From the NCBI GenBank assembly GCA_019096155.1, contig JAHCVI010000001.1, forward strand, positions 4,588,001 through 4,652,000: a stretch of 64,000 nucleotides of DNA. Direction: 5' to 3'. Positions 1 to 10,648 of this stretch are shown one piece after another (position 1 is the first letter of the stretch; every line of letters begins with the position of its first letter). A program made the translations under genes and the position numbers. The notes below the pieces were generated by a model that saw only the letters and a list, made by a program, of their open reading frames with translations, was not told the origin of the DNA and made no database searches. The stretch comes from Staphylotrichum longicolle. Its lineage: Eukaryota; Ascomycota; Sordariomycetes; Sordariales; Chaetomiaceae.

Positions 1-2274
1 GTGGCCGAGCCAAGGTTGTGGCGTCGAGCTTCCGCCCCTCCCTCAAACAGCCCCCGCTGCACCTGCCCCGCCCTGCCGGGATCACCAGGTAGAGGGGCAC
101 GAGAGGGGAAGGGGAAATTGACGGGAGGGTAGGCACGAAGGAAAAACCGTCGAACGAAGTGCTTTCTGGATGGGTCTAGACCCCTTCGCCTGCCGCCCTA
201 TCACCGACCACGAACAGCTCAAGTTGAGACCTTTTTTCGACATGACAAGCACAATGTTTCTAGCTGAGACCGATGCATCAGCTCAGAAGACGGGATGCAA
301 ATATTCCAACAATGTCTCTGCGAGTTGCCTTGCACCCAAGTCATCTCATGGTTCCCAGACGCGGGGCCCCCGTGAATCCCACGGCAGCAAGCGGCAGGGA
401 ACGGCGCTGGCCGTGAGATGGGACAAACGGAAGTTTTCACCCGGGAACCAGCCCCGCGGGTCGACAGCGGGTCCGGTTTTAGGAAAGCTTTGATCGGCGA
501 CTTGAAGCTCGTCGACCCCCGATCACCTATCCCACGACCAATTGACAGGTTCCAGCCGGAACCGCTCAAAGAAGCTTTCGAAATGGCCTGATGCCCGCCG
601 AGAGGCGCCAGGTCCTGTTCCGTTTAGGGCTTCAGCGCTACCTTACCTCAGCTAAGATTCCGAGTCGTGGGCCAATTGGGAGCCAAGCGAGACCCTTCAC
701 CAAACATTTTCCCCGAGGCTGACGCGCAGGACCCTGGATGCGGCAGCGGGTTCCAACCGAGATCACGCGGATCCTTTGCTGGACCCCTGGCCCCTCCCCA
801 GCGACTTTGATCGGCGGGCGCGGCACAGGGTGTGGCGTAAACCGCCCGGTGTGGCTTGTATCCTGCATTTGCGTTTCGTGCTTCCTTTCGCAGCCTGGTC
901 CGGTGGGCTTTGATCCTGGGCGAACGCGTACTCAAGCCACGACTTCGCTGGCCCAACACTCTTGACACTGCGCCCGGCAAGTGCATGGGTTCTAGACCGC
1001 GGTTCGGTTTGACCGTGGGGCTGGCACCGGCAGCCCGGAGCCTCCACCAGATTCGCCACCAAAGCTTCCGTCCATGCCGCATTGAGGTGCTCAGTCTCCT
1101 CCAGACCCGAGCTCAAGCGCAAACCCGCCCCTGATCGACATCAAGATGCTGAAAAAGATTCCCATGTACACGAATCCCTTTGCCACAGTCGTCGACCCCA
1201 TGACAGAGTTTTGTTGGGCGAGGACTCTGTGGCTGAGGAAGGATCGTCATGGTCATGCCACAGAGCTGTTGTGGCCCGGGTCCATCCGAGTCAGCTTCCC
1301 TTCTAGATGCCAAGATGTCCCCGAGACTACAGGTTGAGATGGAGACAAGTTGAATCAGACATTTTGCGCCGTTTTGGCATTTCCGTCGCATACTGTGTAC
1401 ACGGGCATCGCATCGCTTCCCGATCAGCAAACAGAGATACCCTCTCTGTTCATCTGGATTAGCTGCTGTCATCGAGGGCCTCTCCCCCATTTTTATCATG
1501 GCGTCGCATGCGTCAACTCGAGATCAAACGGCATCTCGTACATCGGTGCTAAATCAAGCGCGGGTGCCCGGTACTGCAGCAGCGCATTGAACGGTCCCGT
1601 CTGCAGCCCAAGCCCAGAGGTCTCTGGCGGTCTGGACCTCGCTGCAGCGCGGTCTGTTGGTGCACTAAACAGCGAGTCCGCCCGGGTGTTGCGTCCCCAC
1701 GTGGCTTGGGACGGGGCCGGCAGGCTGTGCTGTCCCCGGATACTGTGCAACCGTCCTGTGCAACATATGTAAGTCCCCCGCGCGCCAGCGCTATTTTCAT
1801 TTAGCTTGACGATCGCAAGGCAAGATCTTTGCCACACCGATCGAAAACAGGTGTGCGAATCGGGCAAGGGTCGTCCTGGCGCGAGGGGATGAGAAGAAAA
1901 AGGTCCCAGCCTCCTGCACAGCCCTACCGCTCGCCGACAGCATCATGCCTCACTGCCTGCAGTATCCATCGGGTTCATTGCCGTCCAAGGTTTAAGCGGT
2001 TGCTTCGTCAGAGCACAAGTCCCGGAGCATCGAGCCATCTTCACGCCACAGTCTGTCGGCGAACTTCCAGGCTGGGGTGATTTGTCCATTAGCTCGACGT
2101 TAACACCTCCGAGGACTTGAAGACTCAACACCAAAAGAGGTTTCGGTTGGTGTGCCAGAAGGTTCCGTGAATGCAGGTTAGAAGAGCAATAACGCTTGAT
2201 CAAGTCAGACGGAAGGGAAAGAAGAGAAAAAGCAAAAGAAGTAGATTGCAGGAAACAACAAAAGAAAAAATAAG
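1..2274. other. Intergenic region, no gene seen
   Basis: Only short overlapping ORFs on both strands with arginine/proline/serine-rich composition and no recognisable domain or intron-linked exon chain. I see nothing supportable here. Confidence 0.6.
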
Positions 2275-2279
2275 AAAAA
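2275..2279 (-). terminator. Probable RNA polymerase III terminator for tRNA-Lys
   Basis: A run of five T on the minus strand lies about 30 bases downstream of the tRNA 3' end. A second run of six T follows a few bases further on. Pol III normally stops in such a T-run. Confidence 0.5.
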
Positions 2280-2308
2280 GAGAGGATCCAGAGGTCAGAC
2301 GGGAATTG

Positions 2309-2392
2309 AGCCCGACGTGGGGGTCGAACCCACAACCTTGAGATATGTGAAAGAGTAAGAGTCTCACGCTCTACCGATTGAGCTAGCCGGGC
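2309..2392 (-). tRNA. tRNA-Lys (anticodon CUU) with an 11-base intron
   Basis: On the minus strand the 7-bp acceptor stem begins GCCCGGC and closes with GTCGGGC, followed by a U73 discriminator. The D-arm is GCTC/GAGC and the anticodon stem is TGAGA/TCTCA, with loop anticodon CTT at 2357-2359. The T-arm contains the B-box GGTTCGACC. An 11-base intron (2345-2355) sits directly after position 37, the canonical place for eukaryotic nuclear tRNA introns removed by the tRNA splicing endonuclease. Without the intron the molecule is 73 bases long. The gene decodes AAG lysine codons, which should be the preferred lysine codon in a GC-biased fungus. Confidence 0.95.
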
Positions 2393-2822
2393 AGGCTGCT
2401 AATCATTCCTCTGATTCGTTGGAAACAGATTTGCGAGTGCGTGATTATGTAGGTAGTGCTGGAGCACTCGTTTGAGAAAACGCAGCAGAGATTTTCCTGC
2501 TTGCCAAAGTGGGGTTGCTTGAAAGCGGAATCTGCAAGTCTATTGGTGATAGGAGTGGGACCATTGCAGACTCTCTCAAGAGATGCAAAGAGAATCTCCG
2601 GACCAACCACTTGCTTCCAATCTCTAGGTATCTTAACCATCCCAAACGCAACTTCTTCAAACATAAACGCCACATCCGCACAGAAAACAAAATGTCATCA
2701 GACTTCGTGACGCCTCATCACGCATGCCATGAGCGTCTCAACAAATTCTCCCTCCAGACACGACCAGGCCACTATTTGTCTCCCCTCACCCACGGTTCAG
2801 TTTCATCACCTTGACGTCCTCC

Positions 2823-3994
2823 TCAGAAAAAGGCGCTGGCACCGACGTCGTTCTGGCCGAGGCTGCCCAGCCCCCAGTTGTCCTCGGCCGTCTTGGTCAG
2901 GCTGTAGTGGTTGTAGCGCGTGCTGTTGGTGGTGCCGACCTTGGCGCTCGGGACGGCGCTGCCGAGCAGCACGGCGTAGATCTGGTTGGTGCCCGTGGTG
3001 CTGCCCTCGTCGAACGTGAGGATGACGAGCGTGCGGTCGATGTTGAACTTGGGGTTGGCGAGCAGCGGGGTCAGCCAGTTGCGCGCCCACTTGCCCGCGA
3101 CGGTGATGGACGAGTCGTGGGCGTCGTTGGCTGTTTTGGGGAGTTGTCAGTCAGTGTCTGTCTGGCTACCATCATTGAATTGGCAACTTACTCATGTTGG
3201 GGGTGATGAACATCCACTGCGGGAGCTTGTTGGCCGCGAGCTCCTTGTCAAACATGGTAAGGTTCTTGCACTTGGCCAGCCGGTTCACATCCGAAGTGAC
3301 CGAGTCAAAGCTCATGACGGGGCTGTCGGGGTATCCCGTCAGCTGGGCTGCACTGTTTCACGCTGTTTCTGGAGAAGCAAGACTCACTTGTGCTTGCGAA
3401 CATAGTCGGCCTTGCCCGTCTTCTGGTTGACCCAGTTGCCCTCGAACCCGGAGTAGGGCTGGTCCTCCCCGTAGACGCTCCAGCTCACGCCCTTGGCCTC
3501 CAGGAGGTCGACGATGGACTTGGTGCTGGAGCCAATGCGACGGAAACCGTCGTCGGTGACGCCAAAGGTGTTGGCACCAACCGCAGCGACGTAGTTGGGC
3601 TAGCTTCGCAGTTAGCACATGTCCTTGCGTAACTACTGAGGGGTATCATGCCTGAGAGGGGTGCGTGATGGCATAGTAGTTGGTCAGGCTGATGCCCTGG
3701 CTTGCCAGGTAGGCGAGGTTTGCTAGACGGCATCAGAACAGGCCCGGCACGCATCCTGTCAGTGTCGGGTCTGTACTCACTGTCCGCAATCGCCTTCTGG
3801 TAGTCCGTGTTCTCGAGGAAGATCTGGACAAAGCGCTCAAACTTGGATCCCGCAACGTTGCTCGTCGGGGACAGAGTCAGAGCCGTGGCAGCTGCCTTGG
3901 CCACGGCAGAGGACGCGGTGCTGGTGTACTGCGTCTGAGCAGCCACGCTGCCAACCAGCCCTAGGAGGGTGAGGCAGCCAGAGAGGAGAGCCAT
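2823..3994 (-). CDS. Secreted phosphoesterase-family acid phosphatase
   Basis: Five exons (3994-3781, 3722-3652, 3599-3388, 3322-3192, 3130-2823) join to 311 residues. The N-terminus is a signal peptide (about residues 1-19, ending GSVAAQ). Visible motifs are FLENTDYQKA, THPSQPNYVAAVG, LTFDEG and NHYSL. These match the fungal secreted acid phosphatases of the phosphoesterase superfamily (PF04185 type), which release phosphate from organic esters outside the cell or in the wall. The second intron (3600-3651) needs a GC donor, because reading on from the preceding exon hits a TGA at once; the other three introns are GT-AG. A TATAAA box lies 97 bases upstream of the start. Function is inferred from the family; substrate preference is unknown. 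Such enzymes are often phosphate-repressed, but I see no proof of that here. Confidence 0.88.
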
Positions 3995-4090
3995 TGCTTT
4001 GATTATGGCGCAGCAGCGGAGAGGCGGATGGAAAGGCAGTTGAGAGTAGTGTGACCAATACTACTAGGATGACTTTCGGGAACCATATGC

Positions 4091-4096
4091 TTTATA
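4091..4096 (-). promoter_or_regulatory. TATA box of the acid phosphatase gene
   Basis: TATAAA on the minus strand, 97 bases upstream of the phosphatase ATG at 3994, within the spacing usual for a fungal core promoter with a short 5' UTR. Confidence 0.5.
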
Positions 4097-5033
4097 CTTA
4101 CGGGAGTGGCTTTTGCTGGCGGTCATCTCTTGAACCCCTCACTGCTGTACCCTGGAGCATCCTATCCGGGGGACCGAACTGCGCAACATGCGGTGAGGGG
4201 GATAGCTCCTCACGAGGAAACCTGCCATTCGACACTCTACCGGTCATACAGAGGACTCAAGGTTGGTGTTTCCCCTCAATCTCACTCACACGTGCGTGGG
4301 GTTAAAACCGGGGTGGTCGGTGACAATTCTCTCCAACTTTTCAGCATTGAGGGGAACTACCTGCCCCATGCGGCAGCCGAGAGAGTGACGGTTTCTTGAA
4401 ATTCGAGCGTTCAGCCATCTCAAAAAAAGCCCACGTGTAGTGCTCAATTTGAGGCATTGGCTGTCCTCCTCATGTTATCACCATGGTGTTGTTCCCCTCG
4501 CAGCACGTCTTTTAGCTAAGACCAGAGTGCTGACCGAGGATGTATGGGGGGACGGTACCACAAAGCTTAGCCGTTGCAGTGCCGGCACTAGCTAAGCCAG
4601 CCCACCTATTCCCGGGGTGTCCGGTATCAGGAACTGGTTCAAGTGTGCCCCGATCATCACCACGTGAAGGTTCCGGCTTGGCGATTGGCTGCCCGGCTTG
4701 GCGATTGTCGATGCAGGCTCACGCTAACAGGGGCCGTCGACCAAGATGCAGACGGCAAACCCCTGTGAGCCCCCACTTACTGCCCACATGGAGCTTACAA
4801 GCGCCTCTCCACCAGTGTGCTTGGAGGGAAACTTAATGACGGCCCCGTCTTTGGTCAATCAGGCTACCTCTCCCCTGACATCGCGATCCCCAGCTACTCC
4901 CTTTCTCTCATCTTGTTTACTTTGGACATCACTCACAGCACAAAAAGACAAAGTACCTGGGTCACCATCAACGACTGTGGAGACGGCCTTGCAGCACCTC
5001 GATCGCCGTTCCTCTCCCCAAAACGCAGGCAAA
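4097..5033. other. Intergenic region between divergent genes
   Basis: This is the upstream DNA of the acid phosphatase (-) and the Ccc1-type transporter (+). It contains a 15-base direct repeat (4673-4707). An open frame continues upstream of the transporter start to 4746, but its composition looks like leader sequence. Confidence 0.5.
4673..4707. repeat. 15-base direct repeat, two copies
   Basis: CCGGCTTGGCGATTG occurs at 4673-4687 and again at 4693-4707, separated by five bases, about 330 bases upstream of the transporter start. It could be a paired factor-binding site or a chance small duplication. Confidence 0.6.
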
Positions 5034-6023
5034 ATGCCCCCGGCCTACAGATCGCTGCCCGGCATTGACTCTCGGAGGTCTATAGACGATCAATCTCGTC
5101 CAAGTCACCTTCAAGACGATACTCAGTCCTCCTCCTCCTCCATGTCCAGCATAACCTACGCCGACACGCCAGATGCACCACATCATCCCAGACGTTCATG
5201 GCCGTCACTGCAAGCCTTCCTCGCCGATTTCACTCTCGGCTTCGCGGATGGCCTCACCGTGCCGTTTGCCCTCACGGCGGGGCTATCCTCGCTCGGCCAG
5301 ACGAGCACCGTCCTCTACGCCGGCATGGCCGAGATCTGCGCCGGGAGCATCAGCATGGGCATCGGCGGCTACTTGGCCGCGCGTGGGGAGGCGAGGGCGG
5401 CGTCATCGTCGTCGTCTGCAGAGGACGAGGGATACGAAAGGCCTGATCGCGCGAGCGAAGACGCGGCCAGCCTGCTGTCGAGCGACGGTGGGGATCTGGA
5501 GAAGCGAGGCGGCTCGGAGAGTGTCGGCAACGGCGACGACGACGCTGGGGACATGTCGGCGCTTGCCCGCTATCTTGCGCCGTTGCGGCTGGAGGCGGAC
5601 TTGGAGGAGGTAGTGCTCGCGCATCTGGGGCGGCACGGATACGACCGCGGAGCCATCGCCGGGATGGAGTCACCAGACGCTTCGACAGAGGAGCCTGGAA
5701 GCTCGCCAGTATTAGCCGGCATCTCTGTCTCTTTGGGGTATCTTGTTGGCGGTGTGATTCCTCTGTTTCCGTACTTCTTTGTGGCTGACGTGCAAACTGG
5801 GCTTTTCTGGAGCTTTCTGGTGTGCATTGTTGCCCTGTTCGCTTTTGGTTTTGGGAAGGAGTTTGCCTTGAATAAGGGAGGTGAGAGGAAAACTGGAAAG
5901 ACGCAAAGGCCATGGCCAAGGATCCGCTCGAGTCTATGGGAAGGTTTCCTCATGGTTGTTTTGGGAGGGACAGCGGCACTAGCCGCTGTGTTTTGTGTGC
6001 GCCTGTTTGACGGGGTGCTTTGA
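5034..6023 (+). CDS. ccc1: Vacuolar iron/manganese transporter, Ccc1/VIT1 family
   Basis: Single-exon gene of 329 residues, close to the length of yeast Ccc1. After a serine-rich cytosolic N-terminus comes the family's first transmembrane signature (DFTLGFADGLTVPFALTAGLSS, about residues 62-83) and then GMAEICAGSISMGIGGYLAARGE. A charged acidic loop follows, containing LEADLEEVVLAHL, and then three hydrophobic C-terminal segments. Known members move Fe2+ or Mn2+ from the cytosol into the vacuole for storage and detoxification. I chose the ATG at 5034 (context caaaATGCC) over the in-frame ATG at 4746. The 96 codons between them are low-complexity and unlike this family. An iron-responsive element cannot be identified by eye. 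Confidence 0.88.
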   Translation: MPPAYRSLPGIDSRRSIDDQSRPSHLQDDTQSSSSSMSSITYADTPDAPHHPRRSWPSLQAFLADFTLGFADGLTVPFALTAGLSSLGQTSTVLYAGMAEICAGSISMGIGGYLAARGEARAASSSSSAEDEGYERPDRASEDAASLLSSDGGDLEKRGGSESVGNGDDDAGDMSALARYLAPLRLEADLEEVVLAHLGRHGYDRGAIAGMESPDASTEEPGSSPVLAGISVSLGYLVGGVIPLFPYFFVADVQTGLFWSFLVCIVALFAFGFGKEFALNKGGERKTGKTQRPWPRIRSSLWEGFLMVVLGGTAALAAVFCVRLFDGVL

Positions 6024-7500
6024 GTGCGAGGGCAGAATATGGATTGAATTTAGTGTGGTGTCCCTTAATTACGGTATTGCTGTGTCGTGATGATACAAGC
6101 GCAATGTTTCGGTCAGACTTCGAGACTTTGATTGGGTTTGGTTTCTTCACTGCATGAGCCTGAAAGATAGGGATGATGTAGCATTTTTGGTACGTTGTTT
6201 ACCTTGAGCAACTACAGGCCCCCTAGGGATCACAATTCCGCGAGGAAACTCCAGTGCTCACTGGTTCCGAGCCTTCAAATTTCTCGAAATGGTTGAGTTA
6301 TCACGTCAAGCGTGCTGATGCAAACTCCAAGGTAGCGGTACTGCCGTGCAATTGCAAACGGTTAGCTAGTTGTTGCTCGCCTTGGCGCCGCCGAGGCCAT
6401 CCGAGAAGTAGTACACACCTGAGCACCAAAAAGTCCTGTGATTGCCGACTTGAATGCGGCTGAAAACTCTCTGCTCACGATGTGCCTCCTCCGCGAGTCG
6501 GGGCTTGTGCGGAAATAGCACTCCCTTCCGCGTTTTGTCGACATCTTGAGCCAGGCCAATACTCCTCCTCGTCGGCACTATGGAGGTGCGCTTTGCTCCT
6601 CGAGCGAAAACTTCTGGTAGGCAGCTTCAACAACCTTGTCAACGACCTCACCGCCTGGTCTGTCGATCAGAGATTCAAAGTGCGTTGTGTTTTCGTTCCC
6701 TTCGACCCGGCCAAAACCTCCGGCATTCATCCGGCACCTCCTCACTGTCAAAAGAGAAATTCAATGGCAGGAAGCGACCGCCGCCCAAGGTTGTAATCTT
6801 GGTTACCTATGGGGGAGGTAGATCCCACCGGGGCCACTAAAACAAGCCCAAAAGAGTGGGTTGAACCCCTTCGTATAGTATATGCTTGGGGTGCCATGCA
6901 GAAGCTGTCGTTCAGGCCTAGAACCTGGGGTGAGACGTCGGGGTGCCATATCGCCGACCGCCTCAAGCTGTCGTGCCCAGACATCCCTCCGGCATGGGTA
7001 AATACTCGGCGATCACTGAGCACGACTCGAGAGGGAGTGACGTGGATGGGTCGCTTCTAGAGAATGCTGCCTGCATGCTGGTAGCCAACAACGATGAACA
7101 AATCCTTGGCTTGTACACATAAACAAGCTAAACTCAGCGTTGGTACCAGGCACCCAACGGCTGGAACGCTGTGTGTGGATCCAAAGTCTGAAATTCCTGG
7201 CTTTCTCCAGCACTGTCGTAACATGAACTCACAACGAACGGCGCCAATATTGAGCGAAATCATAAAGCCAAGGGTATAATTTGCCGTGGTCGTGAAGGGG
7301 AGAACCCTCGACAATGTGCTGCTGCTGCTCTCTATCCGCTAGATCCCTCCAACAAGTACAAGTCGTCATCAAAAACGCGCGCGAGGTCATGAAAAAACCC
7401 CGAGTTCATGCCAGTGACAAGAGAGCGTGAAGAAACAAAAAGAGGAGACACCGCCCTCCCCAACCCACACACCTATCAACTCAGCTCTTTCATTATCCCA
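6024..7500. other. Intergenic region between convergent genes
   Basis: Lies between the convergent Ccc1-type (+) and Crh-type (-) genes. Only short ORFs without domains. Part must be 3' UTR. Nothing else seen. Confidence 0.55.
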
Positions 7501-9330
7501 CTACCTATACCCCCCTCCATTACCCCAGTACCCCTGGTTCCCTCCACCTCCTCCGTTCCCATACCCATACCCCTGATCATGCCCCCCCTGCTGCCCACGC
7601 CCGCCAGCGTCCCCGCCGTACCCGCCGGCGGTGAAGCTCCTCTGGGGCTGGGGATGGGCCATGGGCGCGGGGCTGCCCGACCTCTGCATGGCGCCGCCGC
7701 CAAAGTCGTGCTGCGGCGCCGGCGAGCCCATGCGCATCTGGGCGCTGGGGCTGGTGTAGCTGCGGTTGGGCGGTGGTGGTTGTTGCTGGCCGTACTGCTG
7801 CGGCGCCGGGCTCCTCATGCCGCCTGCGCCGCCGGGGCCGGGAGAGGGCGCGTGCCGGGACTGTGTGGGCGAGCCGAAGCCGCCTGCTGCTGCGCCGGGG
7901 GCGGGGGAACGGGCGCTGCCTGGCCGGTCCGAGTAGAAACCCGGGCTGGCCACGCGGGGGGATTGGGCGCTCTCGTGGAGGAGAGGGACGGGGCTGCGCA
8001 TGGCGCCTGCAGCGGCCGCTCCGCCGATGGCTGCGGCGCCGAGCGAGGCGGCGGGTGCGTCCCACTTGTTGTCGAGGGGCGAAGCCGTGTTCACGGGGTC
8101 GAGAGACGGCGACGGCGGCACGCTGTAGCTGTCCTGGCCGGTGAGGCCGTCGCGACGCATCTCCTTGGCGTTGTACTCGGAGGCGGAGCTGGCGAAGCTG
8201 TCGGGGTCCACGCCGGCCTTTCTGAAGCGCTCGAGCTCGAGGCGCTCGGCCTCGGCGCGGGCCTCGGCGGCCTTGGCCTCGCGGGCGCCGCGGCGGCGCT
8301 GGCGGATGCAGTAAACGATACCGCTGATGATGAGGATACCGACGAAACCGCCGGCGCAGGCGTAGATGGCAATCTTGGCCGTGTTGGGCAGGTCGTTCCA
8401 CTTCTCGGCGATGGTCTTTTCGGGGGGCGCGTTGATCACCTCCTTGACGGTCGAGTTGCCGCTGCATCAATGGTCAGTGTCAAAGCGCGAGGCAGTCGAG
8501 AGAAGGAGGACAACTTACGCGACAATCTTGATGCTCTCCCACGAGCCGCTCCTGTCAGTGTAGACGTACTCCTTGCCGGTGCTGTCGTCCTTGACGTGGG
8601 CGCTCTTGACAAACATGTCGAAGGGTGCCTGGCTGTAGTCGGTGTCGCCTCCGGCCCACTCGCGCGTGCCCTGGGGCATCCGCGGGTCACCGCCGGCCCA
8701 GATGCCAATGTACAAGCGCATGGGGGTCTGGGGGTAGTAGTACGTGTTGTTCGCGTCCTTGGGCAGGAGCGTGCGCACGCTTCTGCCGTCGATCAGAAAC
8801 TCCAACTTGTCCTTCGTCCAGATGCTGGTGTAGTTGTGATAGTCGTCCAAGACGCTCCCTTCAATAGGGTGGTACTCGCCGTTGGTGATCTCGGGGATGA
8901 AGCCCTTGCCGTAGTAGTTGGTCTGGGCATGGGTGCTGTTCGTGCCGAAGAACTCAAAGTCGATCTCGTCCAGATTGTCGCTCAGCAACATGATGGAGCT
9001 GATCACGCCCCTGCCCTTTGCGGCCTTCAGGATGACCTCGGTGCGGCCCCAGAAAAAGTAAAACTTTGTGCGAATGGTCGGCGAGTCGCCCATCTTGCTG
9101 ATCCGGAACTTGGCTCCATTGGTCGCGTCGTAGGTGACGGGGCCCACTGTCGTCTCCCAAGTCTCAAACTTTGGTGTCACGTTGAAGTTGAAGTTGAGTT
9201 CCATGCCCAGGGCGGGGTCCGGCGGGCAGGTCTTGTTCATGGGGAAGCAGTCGGTATGAGCCTGGGCGGCGGCGTGGCCGACAAGGGCCAGCAGCGCGGC
9301 GGCCGAAGGGAGGAAACGCGGTAGCCACAT
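7501..9330 (-). CDS. Crh-family GH16 chitin-glucan transglycosylase with transmembrane tail
   Basis: Two exons (9330-8519 and 8461-7501; intron 8462-8518) give 590 residues. A signal peptide (about 1-23, ending AAAQ) precedes a GH16 domain. The catalytic motif DEIDFEF is at residues 121-127, with E122 as expected nucleophile and E126 as acid/base. Conserved GH16 stretches include YYGKGFIPEITNGEYH and TPMRLYIGIWAGGDP. Crh/Crf enzymes covalently link chitin to beta-glucan in the wall. Unlike GPI-anchored members, this protein has a clear transmembrane segment at about 301-323 followed by the basic stop-transfer stretch RQRRRG. A cytosolic tail of about 265 residues follows, ending in Ser-Pro, Gln and Gly-rich low-complexity sequence. 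No CBM18 is seen. The tail may tether or regulate the enzyme; that is inference. Confidence 0.9.
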
Positions 9331-10648
9331 GGTGATGTGTTGCTTGTGTACTGGAGGCGGGTGGTTGAAATCAAGTAGTGTCTGGAAATAGCGTTATGCG
9401 GTACTTTGTTGGCCGTCGGCAGTGGTTATTGTGTCGTTACGGGGGTATTCTGCGTGCAAATGTCGCCAGGACTTTCGAGCTCGCTGAGGTTTGGAAAACA
9501 AAAAAACAATAGAAAAAGGCCACTCTGAATCGGGTCCAATGACCTGGAGAATCGAAGTGAAGGAATGGCGGCGATTGTTCGTGCGATCGAAAAGAGAGCG
9601 GGTCGCAGAAGCTGTTGCGACGGGGCAATTCGGTGCCTGTCGGTGAAGCAAGATAAGATGTCTTGCTTCAAAATGAGTGACAGCAATTCAAGCTTCGAAA
9701 AGGAGCGGACTCGGGACGCCGAGGTGCAACGGTGCAGCAGCACAGCAGTGCACCACAAGTGAGATGGTGTCTCGAGGGGTCGATGACGACTGGGAGGGAG
9801 CAAGCACGGTGCGCGGCGACTGGGGAATGAAGGGGTAAAAAGGGGCGCCATGATACGCAGGTACACCGCGGAGCTCCTTGGCGATTACACCGCAAGCGGG
9901 ATAGCCCGCCGCGTGCACGAGCCACTCTTCGGGATGCCCCTGGATTCTGCGACGAGAGGCAGCCTCCGTTTTAAGCTTATTCCGGTCTAGCGCGCCATGG
10001 CTGGCGAATGACATCGTGCCAATCCCGGAGCAAGTCGACCCTTGAAGAAACTTGGCAAGCCCGGAAAACGGCTGGTCCCATCGCTGGCACTGGCGATCCG
10101 GATCTTCATTCAACCAATCCAGCCGCCACACGCAGTGACAAAAATCCGACCCGAAGACGAATTCTTCAGGTGTGTTGCGCAATTCTTTTGGTGCATAGCT
10201 TCGAACATGGGTGGTCTTACGGTACTTCGACATTCTGGGCTGCAGCTTTCTTGATGGTTTCCCATCCACAATTTCTCCATCTTGTCGGTTGCAACGTGGA
10301 ACAGTGGGGTCAACCTTAAGTGAGCAGGCTCGGCAGGCTATTTGGTTCCACCGTTCGGCATGTGCGGATCCGCTGCGCCATTCTACTGGAATCAGCAGTG
10401 TGCTGCAATGGGAAATGTCCTTGGTGATCCGGTCCACAATCTCGAGACACAAGACGGAAAGCCGGCAACACATTCTCTCGTCACCGCTTGTCCAACACAA
10501 TCCAGCGTCATGTCTCTCAGTCCAACAGGTACGCCCGGACACGGACCGCAAAAGAGATAAATGGGATGGAAAAGAAAAAAGAATTAACGAGGTAAAGGAG
10601 GAAAGAGAAAAAGAGAGAGAAACAAACGAAATTCAAGTTTGCAGCGCC
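9331..10648. other. Intergenic and promoter region upstream of the Crh-type gene
   Basis: Contains a 287-codon minus-strand ORF (9688-10551) without a domain or typical codon pattern, which I regard as chance. The region is probably promoter and 5' UTR of the Crh gene plus 3' UTR of the P450 gene. Confidence 0.5.

Noticed and set aside
4746..5033. N-terminal 96-residue extension of the Ccc1-type transporter
   Set aside because: Low-complexity, with no targeting signal and unlike the family; the ATG at 5034 has good context and the expected length.
7408..9324. 638-codon plus-strand ORF
   Set aside because: It lies antisense to the Crh-type GH16 gene. GC-biased codons on one strand keep the opposite frame open. 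The composition is Val/Gly/Ala/Arg-rich without domains, and it starts downstream of no credible promoter.
9688..10551. 287-codon minus-strand ORF
   Set aside because: No domain, many Cys/Trp/Arg residues and poor codon bias; it occupies the expected promoter of the Crh gene.
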